Source: Bacteroidales bacterium
GTDB lineage: Bacteria > Bacteroidota > Bacteroidia > Bacteroidales > UBA932
Reading direction: 5' to 3'
NCBI GenBank assembly: GCA_017551215.1
Contig: JAFZMA010000230.1
Location: 1-8,176 of the forward strand
Length of the DNA stretch: 8,176 nucleotides
Shown here: piece by piece, positions 1 to 7,601 of the stretch
How the letters are laid out: every line of letters starts with the position of its first letter
Position numbering within the stretch: the first letter of the stretch is position 1
The notes under the pieces: generated by a model
What the model saw: only the letters and a program-made list of their open reading frames with translations
Database searches by the model: none
What the model was told of the DNA's origin: nothing
Made by a program: the position numbers and the translations under genes

Positions 1-422
1 AGTTCCAGAGTGCTTTCCTTTTCTTCTTCCTTTTTATCTGAAGACGGGAAAATCCTGTCCAGGTTCATTGTGGAATCCGTTTCATAGATCAGGTTGAATA
101 CTCCATCGCTGAGCATTAAGGAATTGACTGTGCGCCTCTTGTCAAGCAGACCTCTGAGGGAAATCTGGGCGTCGAGTAACCGGGCGCTTACGAGAGTGTC
201 TTTGGAAACAATAGAGAAGTCCTTGACTGTCACACGGTTGAAGAAACGGATGTTGACATCTCCAATGTTGACGTCTGCATCTATGTCTTTTGTAAGGGAC
301 TTTACAATGGACTGCGTGATCTTTGTCTGCACGTAAGGAATCTGGAGCGTGAGGTACGCAACCATAAGAAGGCACAGCAACACTACAACTGTCCATCCCA
401 AGTATTTGCCTATCCTGATCAT
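1..422 (-). CDS. tamB: TamB-like translocation/assembly module protein, N-terminal part
   Basis: The gene is cut by the left edge, leaving 140 codons of what is normally a protein of well over 1000 residues. The start is ATG at 422, with AGGAA a few bases upstream. Visible features are a basic N-terminus, one hydrophobic segment (about residues 9-28) that would anchor it in the inner membrane, then a beta-rich AsmA/TamB-like stretch with the pattern QTKITQSIVKSL (32-43), DVNIGDVNIRFFNRVTVKDF (50-69) and a Ser/Asp-containing strand series. A charged Lys/Glu patch lies at 130-138. TamB-family proteins span the periplasm and help move lipids or outer-membrane proteins to the outer membrane; in Bacteroidota they are commonly annotated as DUF490 translocation/assembly proteins. 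The conserved C-terminal TamB domain lies outside the window, so a general AsmA-like protein is the alternative. Divergent from tsaD. Confidence 0.75.
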   Translation of the reverse strand, partial: MIRIGKYLGWTVVVLLCLLMVAYLTLQIPYVQTKITQSIVKSLTKDIDADVNIGDVNIRFFNRVTVKDFSIVSKDTLVSARLLDAQISLRGLLDKRRTVNSLMLSDGVFNLIYETDSTMNLDRIFPSSDKKEEEKESTLE

Positions 423-453
423 CAGATTCCTGCCGAATATTATTGAAAACCTA

Positions 454-461
454 CAAATTTA
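454..461 (-). promoter_or_regulatory. Putative -7 element for the tamB-like gene
   Basis: On the minus strand positions 461-454 read TAAATTTG, a full match to the Bacteroidota -7 consensus TAnnTTTG. A start point about 7 bases downstream would give a leader of roughly 25 bases before the ATG at 422. I could not find a convincing -33 TTG at the usual spacing, so this rests on the -7 match and its position in a divergent gap. Confidence 0.42.
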
Positions 462-474
462 ACTAAAAACTCAT

Positions 475-482
475 TAGATTTG
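475..482 (+). promoter_or_regulatory. Putative -7 element for tsaD
   Basis: Positions 475-482 read TAGATTTG, a full match to the Bacteroidota -7 consensus TAnnTTTG. Transcription would begin near 487-490, only about 6-9 bases before the ATG at 496, so the tsaD message would have almost no leader. A TTG lies at 443-445, but that is further upstream than the usual -33 spacing. The match lies 13 bases from the opposing -7 motif of the tamB-like gene. Confidence 0.42.
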
Positions 483-495
483 CACATTGCAATTT

Positions 496-1533
496 ATGAA
501 CGGACACAAAGGAGACATAATACTCGGAATTGAATCTTCCTGTGACGACACTTCCGCCGCAGTGCTAAGGGATGAATATCTGCTTTCCAGTGTGATAGCA
601 TCCCAGAAAGTGCATGAAAGATGGGGAGGTGTTGTGCCGGAACTCGCGTCAAGGGCTCATCTTATGAACATTGTTCCCGTTGTGGACCAGGCTCTTGCGG
701 ATGCGGGACTTACTATGGACGATGTGGATGCCATTGCATTTACAAGAGGTCCCGGGCTGCTGGGCTCCCTTCTTGTGGGTACCAGCTATGCTAAGGGACT
801 GGCTATATCTACTGGCAAACCGCTTGTGGAAGTTAATCACCTTCAGGGACATATACTGTCTTGTCTGGTTAAGGAGGAAGGAAGGGAGAACATTATTCCG
901 GAGTTTCCGTTCCTTACTCTCCTGGTTTCCGGCGGACATACCCAGATTGTGAAAGTCAACGGTCATTTCGAGTTTGAGATCCTGGGCCAGACCATAGACG
1001 ACGCTGTTGGAGAGGCTTTTGACAAGTGTGCCAAGATGATGGGGCTGGGATATCCAGGAGGCCCGATAGTGGACCGCCTTGCAAAGGAAGGCAATTGCAA
1101 CGCCTTCAAGTTCAACCTTCCTAACGTGGGAGGCCTGGATTACAGTTTCAGCGGAATCAAGACTTCCCTTTTATATTTCCTCCGCGACAGGCTCAAGGAA
1201 GATCCGGATTTCATTGAGAAAAACAAGGCCGATATCTGCGCCAGTTTCCAGAAAGCCCTGATAGACATATTGATGAAGAAGCTTGTCCTTGCCGTGAGGC
1301 AGACCGGAATCAGGCAGGTGGCAATTGGTGGCGGCGTGAGTGCCAACAGCGGGCTGAGAAAAAGAATCGCTGAGGAAGGAAAGAAGAGGGGATGGAAGAC
1401 TTTCATTCCTGAATTCAGGTTCACCACGGACAATGCCGCTATGATTGCAATCAGCGGGCTGTTCAAGTATCGCAGAGGAGAATTCTGCTCCCTGGACAAG
1501 CCTTCCGTTCCCCGTTTAAGCCAGATGCTATGA
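496..1533 (+). CDS. tsaD: tRNA N6-adenosine threonylcarbamoyltransferase TsaD
   Basis: TsaD (formerly Gcp/YgjD) transfers the threonylcarbamoyl group from threonylcarbamoyl-AMP to A37 of ANN-decoding tRNAs, acting in the cytoplasm with TsaB and TsaE. Length from the chosen ATG is 345 residues, normal for the family. The N-terminus has the ASKHA signature ILGIESSCDDTSAAV (9-23). The metal site is HLQGH (His115, His119) with Asp312 in FTTDNAAMIA (309-318). Other family motifs are TRGPGLLGSLLVG (83-95), SGGHTQ (145-150), DDAVGEAFDKCAKMMGLGYP (168-187) and GGGVSANS (278-285). The reading frame also has a TTG at 487, but the ATG at 496 is preferred because family N-termini begin close to the ILGIESS strand. 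No Shine-Dalgarno is visible, as is usual in Bacteroidota. Its stop overlaps the next gene's start, implying translational coupling. Confidence 0.97.
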   Translation: MNGHKGDIILGIESSCDDTSAAVLRDEYLLSSVIASQKVHERWGGVVPELASRAHLMNIVPVVDQALADAGLTMDDVDAIAFTRGPGLLGSLLVGTSYAKGLAISTGKPLVEVNHLQGHILSCLVKEEGRENIIPEFPFLTLLVSGGHTQIVKVNGHFEFEILGQTIDDAVGEAFDKCAKMMGLGYPGGPIVDRLAKEGNCNAFKFNLPNVGGLDYSFSGIKTSLLYFLRDRLKEDPDFIEKNKADICASFQKALIDILMKKLVLAVRQTGIRQVAIGGGVSANSGLRKRIAEEGKKRGWKTFIPEFRFTTDNAAMIAISGLFKYRRGEFCSLDKPSVPRLSQML

Positions 1534-3092
1534 AAGAGACGGATATATCCTTTTCGGTTTCTGAAAAGCGGGACAATGCTTCCCTTGCCGACAAGTGTGC
1601 CAGGGCTTGCGGGGTTACTAAAGATAAAATAGCTCATATTCAGCCACTAAGACGCAGCATAGATGCCCGCGCAGGCAAGATTTCCTTCAAGTACAGGGTT
1701 CAGATTTATTTTAAGGGAGAGAGGACTTACCAGCCTTTCAAGGTTGCACCGTATCTGGATTGCTCTAAGGGAGAGAAGGTTATCGTAGTGGGTGCCGGTC
1801 CGGCTGGTCTTTTTGCTGCTCTGACTTTGCTCCAGAGGGGAAAGTGTCCGGTTATCCTGGAAAGGGGAAAGGACGTGCATGCCAGAAAGAGGGATACGGC
1901 CAGGCTCATGCTTCAGCAGATTGTGGATCCTGATTCCAACTATTGCTTTGGAGAAGGCGGAGCTGGCTGTTTTTCAGACGGAAAGCTATTTACGCGTTCC
2001 ACCAAGAAAGGGGATATCCGGGAGGTTCTGTACCAGCTTGTTGAATTCGGGGCAGACCCTTCTATCCTGATAGACGCTCATCCTCACATTGGCAGCAACC
2101 GCCTTCCGCAGATAATGGAGAATATCAGAAACTGCATCATTTCTCATGGTGGAGAAGTGCATTTCAATACCAGGGTTACAGACCTTGTTCCTCCTCAGGG
2201 TGAGAAAGATATGTGGAGAGTAAGATGTGTGGAAAGGCTGGGAGACGGACTTAAAGAAGAGGAATTCCAGACAGGGAAAGTGATTCTTGCCACGGGCCAT
2301 TCCGCAAAGGATATCTACAGCCTGTTCTATGAAAGGGGATGGGAACTTCAGGCAAAGGGATTTGCGCTGGGAGTCAGGGCAGAGCATCCGCAGAGCCTGA
2401 TAAATGATATCCAGTATCACGGAAAATACCAGAAGAGCCTTCCCGCAGCCGAGTATTCCCTTGTTGGACAGGTAGAAGGAAGGGGAGTGTTCTCCTTCTG
2501 CATGTGCCCTGGCGGAATACTTCTTCCGTCTGCCACATCTCCAGGCGAGGTGCTTCTGAACGGAATGAGCAATTCGGAAAGAAATTCCCCGTGGGCCAAT
2601 GCCGGAATAGTAACCAGTATTGAGCCGGAAGATGTTGAGGAATTCGAAGAGTGGGGGCCGCTCAAACTCTTGAAGTTCCAGGAGAGCGTGGAAAAGGGAA
2701 TCTTCCTACATAATGGCGGATGCCTCAAGGCTCCGGCACAGAGAATGGATGATTTCTGCAGGGACAAACTTTCTGCAGATCTCCCTGCGACTTCCTATAA
2801 AATAGGGGCTTATTCTGCCAAACTCAGCGATGTTCTTCCTGCTCAGGTGTATCAGAGACTCAGGCGGGCATTCCCTCTGTTCGACAAAAAAATGAGAGGC
2901 TATTACACCTCTCAATCTTTGCTTCTTGCCACGGAGAGCAGAACTTCTTCTCCAGTCAGGATTCCTAGGGATAGCGAGACTCTTCAACACGTTTCCCTGA
3001 GAAATCTCTATCCTTGCGGAGAAGGTGCCGGTTATTCGGGCGGTATAGTTTCTTCTGCCCTGGACGGCATCAACGTTGCCCGCAAGATCTAA
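1530..3092 (+). CDS. NAD(P)/FAD-dependent oxidoreductase (COG2509 type)
   Basis: A 520-residue cytoplasmic flavoprotein. After an N-terminal region of about 80 residues lies a classic dinucleotide-binding Rossmann motif VVGAGPAG (86-93), followed by the acidic strand end VILERG (108-113). Next come NYCFGEGGAGCFSDGKLFTR (137-156), typical of this family, and VILATGHSAKD near residues 251-261. The C-terminus has the second FAD contact GEGAGYSGGIVSSALDG (497-513). COG2509 proteins are widespread uncharacterised FAD-dependent dehydrogenases; the substrate is not known and cannot be read here. The N-terminal segment, with the RRSIDAR-KISFKYRV pattern, is the alpha/beta domain usually found in this family. 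The start ATG overlaps the tsaD stop (ATGA), so the two are very probably co-transcribed and coupled. Aminoacetone oxidase-like (BaiN/HI0933) proteins are related but lack this N-terminal domain. Confidence 0.88.
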   Translation: MKETDISFSVSEKRDNASLADKCARACGVTKDKIAHIQPLRRSIDARAGKISFKYRVQIYFKGERTYQPFKVAPYLDCSKGEKVIVVGAGPAGLFAALTLLQRGKCPVILERGKDVHARKRDTARLMLQQIVDPDSNYCFGEGGAGCFSDGKLFTRSTKKGDIREVLYQLVEFGADPSILIDAHPHIGSNRLPQIMENIRNCIISHGGEVHFNTRVTDLVPPQGEKDMWRVRCVERLGDGLKEEEFQTGKVILATGHSAKDIYSLFYERGWELQAKGFALGVRAEHPQSLINDIQYHGKYQKSLPAAEYSLVGQVEGRGVFSFCMCPGGILLPSATSPGEVLLNGMSNSERNSPWANAGIVTSIEPEDVEEFEEWGPLKLLKFQESVEKGIFLHNGGCLKAPAQRMDDFCRDKLSADLPATSYKIGAYSAKLSDVLPAQVYQRLRRAFPLFDKKMRGYYTSQSLLLATESRTSSPVRIPRDSETLQHVSLRNLYPCGEGAGYSGGIVSSALDGINVARKI

Positions 3093-3104
3093 TCGCTGAG
3101 CATT

Positions 3105-3656
3105 CTAATGATGGTGATGGCATCCGCCGCCACAGCTTGAACAGTCGTCGTGTGAGCAGTCATGAGGCAGCTTTTCTCCGTAAAGCCCCTCGTCCAGTTC
3201 TTTCTGGGTAGCTTCTCTTACGCTCTCAACCTTACCTGAGAAGTTCAGTTTTTCTCCTGCCAGAGGATGGTTGAAGTCCATAGTTACCTTGTTTTCTATT
3301 GCCTTGACTTCCTTTACGATACCGTTCATGCGATGGCCTTCCTTGTCCTGCATAGGGAGGATGTTTCCCACCTTGATGACTTCAAAGTCAATCTTGCCGT
3401 CAATCTCGAAGATGTTAAGCGGCAGATCTACAATCATCTGTGGATTTACCTGTCCGTATGCGTCTTCAGCCTCAAGCTCGAACTCGAAGAGGTCTCCAGG
3501 TTCCTTATCCAGGACGTTAGCCTCGAATTTTGGCAGCAGCATTCCGCTTCCAAAGATGAATGTCAGCGGCTCCTCTGCCGTAACTTTCTCTATTTCACGT
3601 CCGTGAACCTTGAGTATGTAACTCAGGCCAACTACTTTGTCTTTTGCGATTTTCAT
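3105..3656 (-). CDS. slyD: FKBP-type peptidyl-prolyl cis-trans isomerase, SlyD-like
   Basis: A 183-residue cytoplasmic protein (no signal peptide). FKBP half-domain segments are VVGLSYILKVHGREIE (8-23), FIFGSGMLLPKFEANVLDKE (33-52, the G-LLP-FE core) and DAYGQVNP (65-72). These are followed by the insert-in-flap chaperone domain (about 72-125) and the returning FKBP strand DFNHPLAGEKLNFSGKVESV (127-146). The C-terminus is His/Cys rich: HDCSHDD, CSSCGGGC and four terminal His (165-183), like the metal-binding tail of SlyD, which binds nickel in other bacteria. It probably catalyses prolyl isomerisation, acts as a folding chaperone, and may bind or deliver metal ions. It is the last gene of the minus-strand cluster, 17 bases after nhaC, and ends with TAG only 12 bases from the convergent oxidoreductase stop. 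No clear terminator hairpin lies between them. Confidence 0.93.
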   Translation of the reverse strand: MKIAKDKVVGLSYILKVHGREIEKVTAEEPLTFIFGSGMLLPKFEANVLDKEPGDLFEFELEAEDAYGQVNPQMIVDLPLNIFEIDGKIDFEVIKVGNILPMQDKEGHRMNGIVKEVKAIENKVTMDFNHPLAGEKLNFSGKVESVREATQKELDEGLYGEKLPHDCSHDDCSSCGGGCHHHH

Positions 3657-3673
3657 ATTATTGCATTATTGGA

Positions 3674-5110
3674 TTATCTTATCCGTTTGCCCCATTTCCA
3701 GACCTTGTATCCGATGGCGGCTACAAAGATAGAAAACAAAGGCGATATATAGTTGAACAGGCAGTACGGAGCATAGACCAGAGTTGGCACCCCAAGAACT
3801 CCCGCCTGCATTGCTCCGCAAGTGTTCCATGGAATGAGTACGGAGGTAACAGTGGCCGAATCTTCAATGGAGCGGCTCAGAAGTCGGCCTTCATATCCCT
3901 TGTCCGCATACAGTTTGCGGAGCATGTTTCCGGGAACTATGATTGCCATATATTGCTCGCTTAGAGCCACATTGCAGAATACGCAGGTTGCCATTGTGGT
4001 TGTTACCAGAGATACTGTATTGCGCATGAGCTTTTCCAGTTTCTCTGTAATTGTCTGTATGAATCCGCCGGCTTCCAGCATGCCGCCAAATATGGTTACG
4101 CTTATTATCAGCCATACGGTATTCAACATTCCGGCTATTCCGTTTGTGGAGGCCAGGGAAGTAAGCATATCGTTAGGGGCGGTTATATCCACGTGAGAAC
4201 TCATCAGCTTTATTGGCGCGTAAAGGAATGTCTCCCAGCTCATGCTGTCGAACGGGCTTATCTGGGATATGATCTGTGGCTGAACAAAGCAGGCAATCAC
4301 GGAAGCGAATATTGCACTCAGAAGGAGGGTCAATATCGGCGATATCTTCTTAACCATCAGGAAAATGGTAAAGGCCGGAATAAGCAGAAGCCACGGAGAT
4401 ACATTGTATGTTGCTGATATATCGGCCATCTGGGAATGAACGTCAAGAGCAGTTTCCTTGGCGGCGGATGCTCCTACAAAAGCAAAGATTATCCCAGTAA
4501 CAATTACTGCCGGAACATTTGTAATGAGCATGTACTTGACATGATCATAGAGCTTTACACCTGATATGCTGGCAGCCAGGTTTGTGGTATCAGAAAGAGG
4601 GGAAATCTTGTCTCCAAAATAAGATCCGGAAATGATAGCACCTGCCAGCCATCCGGGATGAAGCCCGAGTATGCTTCCTGCACTCATCATGGCCACTCCA
4701 ATTGTTCCGATTGTAGTCCAGGAGCTTCCTATCATCAGGGAGATGATTGCCGTAAACACAAAGATAACTATAAGGAATACAGAAGGATGTACAAGCTGAA
4801 GACCGTAATATACCAGAGAAGGAACCACTCCGCTCTGCACCCACGATGCCGTTAGCGCACCAATCATAAAGAGTATGAATATTGCGCTTCCCGCGTTCCT
4901 TAGGTTCTTGAGCATTGCATCCTCAATCTTCTCCCAAGGAACCTTGAGCGCGTACATGGCTATAAGTGAGCCAACTGCAGCCGCAAACACCAAAGCTGTC
5001 TGCGCCGGACCGGAAGTGAGGTCTCCTCCAAACAGTTTTGAGCCTATGATTATTATCCCCACCAGTATTGCTACGGGCAAAAGGGAAAGGGCAAGTCCAG
5101 GTTTTTTCAT
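3674..5110 (-). CDS. nhaC: NhaC-family Na+/H+ antiporter
   Basis: A 478-residue integral inner-membrane protein, normal for NhaC, with about 11-12 hydrophobic segments (for example 7-27, 37-55, 73-90, 110-128, 153-163, 197-213, 238-252, 260-275, 331-345, 450-472). Family hallmarks are SLMIGSSWTTIGTIG (124-138), SGSYFGDKISPLSDTTNLAA (161-180) and EDSATVTSVLIPWNTCGAMQ (416-435). The acidic Asp167 and Asp174 lie in the substrate region typical of the family. It would exchange external protons for internal sodium, or act as a related antiporter; some NhaC relatives exchange carboxylates (malate/lactate) with Na+/H+, so the substrate is not certain. The ATG overlaps the stop of the upstream M14 gene by one base (TAATG), indicating coupled translation. 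SlyD-like FKBP follows. Confidence 0.93.
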   Translation of the reverse strand: MKKPGLALSLLPVAILVGIIIIGSKLFGGDLTSGPAQTALVFAAAVGSLIAMYALKVPWEKIEDAMLKNLRNAGSAIFILFMIGALTASWVQSGVVPSLVYYGLQLVHPSVFLIVIFVFTAIISLMIGSSWTTIGTIGVAMMSAGSILGLHPGWLAGAIISGSYFGDKISPLSDTTNLAASISGVKLYDHVKYMLITNVPAVIVTGIIFAFVGASAAKETALDVHSQMADISATYNVSPWLLLIPAFTIFLMVKKISPILTLLLSAIFASVIACFVQPQIISQISPFDSMSWETFLYAPIKLMSSHVDITAPNDMLTSLASTNGIAGMLNTVWLIISVTIFGGMLEAGGFIQTITEKLEKLMRNTVSLVTTTMATCVFCNVALSEQYMAIIVPGNMLRKLYADKGYEGRLLSRSIEDSATVTSVLIPWNTCGAMQAGVLGVPTLVYAPYCLFNYISPLFSIFVAAIGYKVWKWGKRIR

Positions 5111-6672
5111 TATTCTGATTCCTGATTATTGTCTTCCAATTTTATAAGCAGAAGAGAAGAGGCCTTGTCTCCTTCCTTAAGTTCCAGAGTCAGATTGAAT
5201 GTGCCTTCTTTACTCTGGCTATGGGTGTAAAGTTTCTCCCAGCAGTTTTCACCTGGAGCGTTCGCCTTAACCTTATCTCCTGTTACCCAGCGATATACCT
5301 CATAATCTCCGGCAGGGAGGTTCTTGTGCTTGAATGTAACTGAAGCCCCGTCTTTTTCTGCCACGTAATACTTATCGCCTAGATAAATGTGGTCATAATC
5401 CTCCATCTTCTCGCATTTAGAAGCCTTGTGTGGCTCAGCGATGACAATTCTTCCTGCAGTTGCAATGCCCAGATAGTCAGAGACGGCCCAAAGAGTTTTC
5501 TTTCCCATCCACTTGAGGTTTTCAAGGGTAACACGCTCTCCCTTGCTATCCCTATTATAATAGCTGTAAGGCGTTTCATGAGTGATGGCAAGAGTGTGCT
5601 CGGCGGCATTGTTCCAGAAATAACCCTCAATATATCGCGGAGCCATCATGGAGAAGCTTAGCATATCCGGCAGGAAGAGAGGGTTGTTTTCAATAGTCAG
5701 AGATGTAAATGTCTGTTCCTTCTTGAAATACAGAGGGGATGTGCTCTCCTCTGTATGTACCCAGTAGGTCATGTGAGGTGCAATCTGGGAGTGGAAATTC
5801 AGGAAAAGATCCAGGTAATTATCCCCGTATGTGGTTGTGTTTATGAAGTTTTTGATGTTCTTGACCTCCGGTCTTGTAAGTGAATCAGGGCGGTCATAAT
5901 TGATCTCCATATTCACTCCAATGGCATCGCATCTTGAATGTCCAAGAGCAACCCCGTCTGGATTGTTGAACGGAAGTATGTAGAATATTGCATTGTCCCT
6001 GAGGCTTCTGGCAAAAGGCGTCGATGAAAGCAATTCCTCTATCAGACCCTCCAGGCACCAGGAACAAGGCGTCTCGCTCGGGTGCACGCGGGCGTGGATG
6101 TAGATTCTCTTTTTGCCTTTGTCCGGAATGTTATGGTTGGTCACCATCATCATCTTCATGTCCCTTCCCTGATAGCTCTTTCCAATTGAGTAGATTCTCA
6201 CGCCATCTCTGTACTGCCACTCGTCCATCATTTCATCCAGATGGGCGTTAGTGTAAGGAATGTAATAAGCCACCCACACGGAATCCCTGTCATATTTCTT
6301 CTTTGCGGTATACTTTGCAATCATCTCCTTATCAGGGTCATATCTGAACCATTCCTTGTTGTCGTAACTGTACATAGGAGCCCAAGGGTCAGTATCTGTG
6401 AACTTGAGGGTTATTGTCCTGCCTTTGGTTCCGGTCATCAGAAAGTAGAACCATCTGGAGCTTGGCTCAAGCAGCGTGTCAACAGGATTCTCAGGGTCTT
6501 TAGCACTTATGATGTTATACACAAGATTTGGCATGAAGATATTGGAACTGTCTGTCAGCTCAGCCTTTCCAAGGCGGCCGCATTCAAAGTTGGAGAAGAA
6601 TTTCACCTGGGCATTAGCTCCTATGTAAAACATCAGGAGGCTCAATGCAAGGATGATAGCGGTTCTTTTCAT
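5110..6672 (-). CDS. Secreted M14-family zinc carboxypeptidase-like protein
   Basis: A 520-residue exported protein. The N-terminus MKRTAIILALSLLMFYIGANA (1-21) is a type I signal peptide with likely cleavage after ANA; no lipobox Cys is present. A beta-rich N-domain (about 24-140) resembles that of cytosolic-carboxypeptidase (CCP/Nna1)-like M14 enzymes. The peptidase domain (about 150-400) has IGKSYQGRDM (163-172), the zinc pair HPSE (His197, Glu200), FNNPDGVALGHSR (235-247), the third zinc ligand His294 in LNFHSQ, and a probable catalytic Glu366 in ITHETPYSYY. A C-terminal beta domain (about 405-515) ends the protein. It would remove C-terminal residues from peptides in the periplasm or outside the cell. 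The usual Asn-Arg pair that holds the substrate carboxylate is not seen: the aligned segment reads GVNMEINYD (252-260). Start ATG 6672 gives the complete signal peptide. It lies 12 bases after the DUF2400 gene. Confidence 0.88.
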   Translation of the reverse strand: MKRTAIILALSLLMFYIGANAQVKFFSNFECGRLGKAELTDSSNIFMPNLVYNIISAKDPENPVDTLLEPSSRWFYFLMTGTKGRTITLKFTDTDPWAPMYSYDNKEWFRYDPDKEMIAKYTAKKKYDRDSVWVAYYIPYTNAHLDEMMDEWQYRDGVRIYSIGKSYQGRDMKMMMVTNHNIPDKGKKRIYIHARVHPSETPCSWCLEGLIEELLSSTPFARSLRDNAIFYILPFNNPDGVALGHSRCDAIGVNMEINYDRPDSLTRPEVKNIKNFINTTTYGDNYLDLFLNFHSQIAPHMTYWVHTEESTSPLYFKKEQTFTSLTIENNPLFLPDMLSFSMMAPRYIEGYFWNNAAEHTLAITHETPYSYYNRDSKGERVTLENLKWMGKKTLWAVSDYLGIATAGRIVIAEPHKASKCEKMEDYDHIYLGDKYYVAEKDGASVTFKHKNLPAGDYEVYRWVTGDKVKANAPGENCWEKLYTHSQSKEGTFNLTLELKEGDKASSLLLIKLEDNNQESE

Positions 6673-6684
6673 ATCGTTGTTGTT

Positions 6685-7449
6685 TTATTTCTTTTTTCTA
6701 TTTTTCATCTGCTCGGACACGGGGTAGGCGAACAGGGCATAATCGCCGAGGCAAGGATCTTCCGGAAAACACTCCTTCAGGAACGCGGTGATTTCCAGGG
6801 CGGTCCTGATATCCGTTGATTTGCGTTCAGTTATTCCTAGGGCCAGCGCAGTCTGGTGCACGTGAACATCCAACGGAATAACCAGATTCTTTGGACTGAT
6901 GCTTTTCCATAGCCCAAGGTCAACGATTCCATCCCTTCTTACCATCCATCGCCTGAGCATATGGATTTTCTTGTTTGCGCAGTTGCGGTCTTCCTTCTGC
7001 CCGTAAATCCTTGTCCTGAACTCATCCGGAGAAAGAATCTCAAGACTGGAATTGCAGTCATAGAATCTCTTGAGATTCCCGCAAATCATTGCAAACTCGC
7101 TCCAGCGGATGGTCCTGTGAAGGCTTTCAGGTCCGTTCCTGTACTTTCCTTCCATCACGTATTTATACGGCTTCCAGCCCATCTCGTCCATTGCACGGCC
7201 AATATCCCGCACTATCATATTCCTTCTGCCCCAGGCCAGATGAGCCGCTATAACCGCCGCAATCTCAACATCCTTAAGCGTTACCTTATAGTCTTTGGGA
7301 ACCCGATATCCATCGCTGAGAACAATCCCTTTCATCAGCGATGCAAAATGCCGTGGGAACGCAATTGGATCTTCCACAAACAATGAAGGGCGGTTGCACT
7401 CCTTTGCAATCCTCCGTATGTTCTCTATTACCTGCTGCCGGTTTTCCAT
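6685..7449 (-). CDS. TIGR02757/DUF2400 family protein
   Basis: A 254-residue predicted cytoplasmic protein of unknown function. Family features are FASLMKGIVLSDGYRVPKDY (35-54), the helical segment EIAAVIAAHLAWGRRNMIV (62-80), the charged motif MLRRWMVRRDGIVDLGLW (164-181), IPLDVHVHQTALALGI (191-206) and the C-terminal FPEDPCLGDYALFAY (228-242). The last two blocks resemble the helix-hairpin-helix DNA glycosylase fold (D-V-H...LG...DP...D-ALF), so a nucleic-acid role is possible but unproven. The open frame runs on to an ATG at 7554, but that extension of 35 codons is read from the palindromic repeat 7480-7614 and gives no family-like sequence; ATG 7449 is chosen. It is the first gene of the DUF2400-M14-nhaC-FKBP cluster. 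No strong promoter or Shine-Dalgarno is seen: TAACTTTA (7465-7458, minus) is a weak -7 candidate. Confidence 0.88.
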   Translation of the reverse strand: MENRQQVIENIRRIAKECNRPSLFVEDPIAFPRHFASLMKGIVLSDGYRVPKDYKVTLKDVEIAAVIAAHLAWGRRNMIVRDIGRAMDEMGWKPYKYVMEGKYRNGPESLHRTIRWSEFAMICGNLKRFYDCNSSLEILSPDEFRTRIYGQKEDRNCANKKIHMLRRWMVRRDGIVDLGLWKSISPKNLVIPLDVHVHQTALALGITERKSTDIRTALEITAFLKECFPEDPCLGDYALFAYPVSEQMKNRKKK

Positions 7450-7510
7450 AAGACTTGTAAAGTTAACAAAAATTACGTCATCTTGCAGAGGTGAAGACTT
7501 CTCTAGGGCC

Positions 7511-7530
7511 TGTGGCCGCCCGTGGCCACA
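7511..7530. other. Internal hairpin of the palindromic element
   Basis: TGTGGCC at 7511-7517 pairs perfectly with GGCCACA at 7524-7530 around the six-base loop GCCCGT. It lies close to the left arm of the 135-bp element and would form a stable side hairpin within it. Confidence 0.65.
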
Positions 7531-7567
7531 TGAACGGGAGGGGCCCACAAGCACAGCGAAGTGGGAG

Positions 7568-7601
7568 GGATGAGCGAAGCGAAGGCTTCTGAAAAGTCTT
7601 C
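7568..7601 (+). repeat. 34-base direct repeat, copy 1
   Basis: This segment begins GGATGAGCGAAG and ends GAAAAGTCTTC. It matches 7842-7875 at 33 of 34 positions; the single difference is C at 7580 against A at 7854. Identity stops at both edges. Its last 8 bases are part of the right inverted arm of the 135-bp element. Confidence 0.9.

Noticed and set aside
487..495. TTG start for tsaD three codons upstream
   Set aside because: A standard ATG follows at 496, with the conserved N-terminal strand close behind it, and the TTG lies at the predicted transcription start.
1140..1637. 165-codon minus-strand reading frame
   Set aside because: Antisense to tsaD and the oxidoreductase start. A shadow frame.
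3093..3104. Shared terminator between the convergent oxidoreductase and FKBP genes
   Set aside because: Only 12 bases separate the stops, and no stem with a T-tract is visible there.
3267..3752. 161-codon plus-strand reading frame
   Set aside because: Antisense to the SlyD-like gene and the end of nhaC. A shadow frame.
6241..6819. 192-codon plus-strand reading frame
   Set aside because: Lies antisense across the M14 gene start and the DUF2400 gene end, which are both well supported. No family features.
7450..7554. N-terminal extension of the DUF2400 protein from ATG 7554
   Set aside because: The extra 35 codons are read largely from the left arm and interior of the palindromic repeat, and do not resemble the family. 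ATG 7449 gives a normal-looking start.
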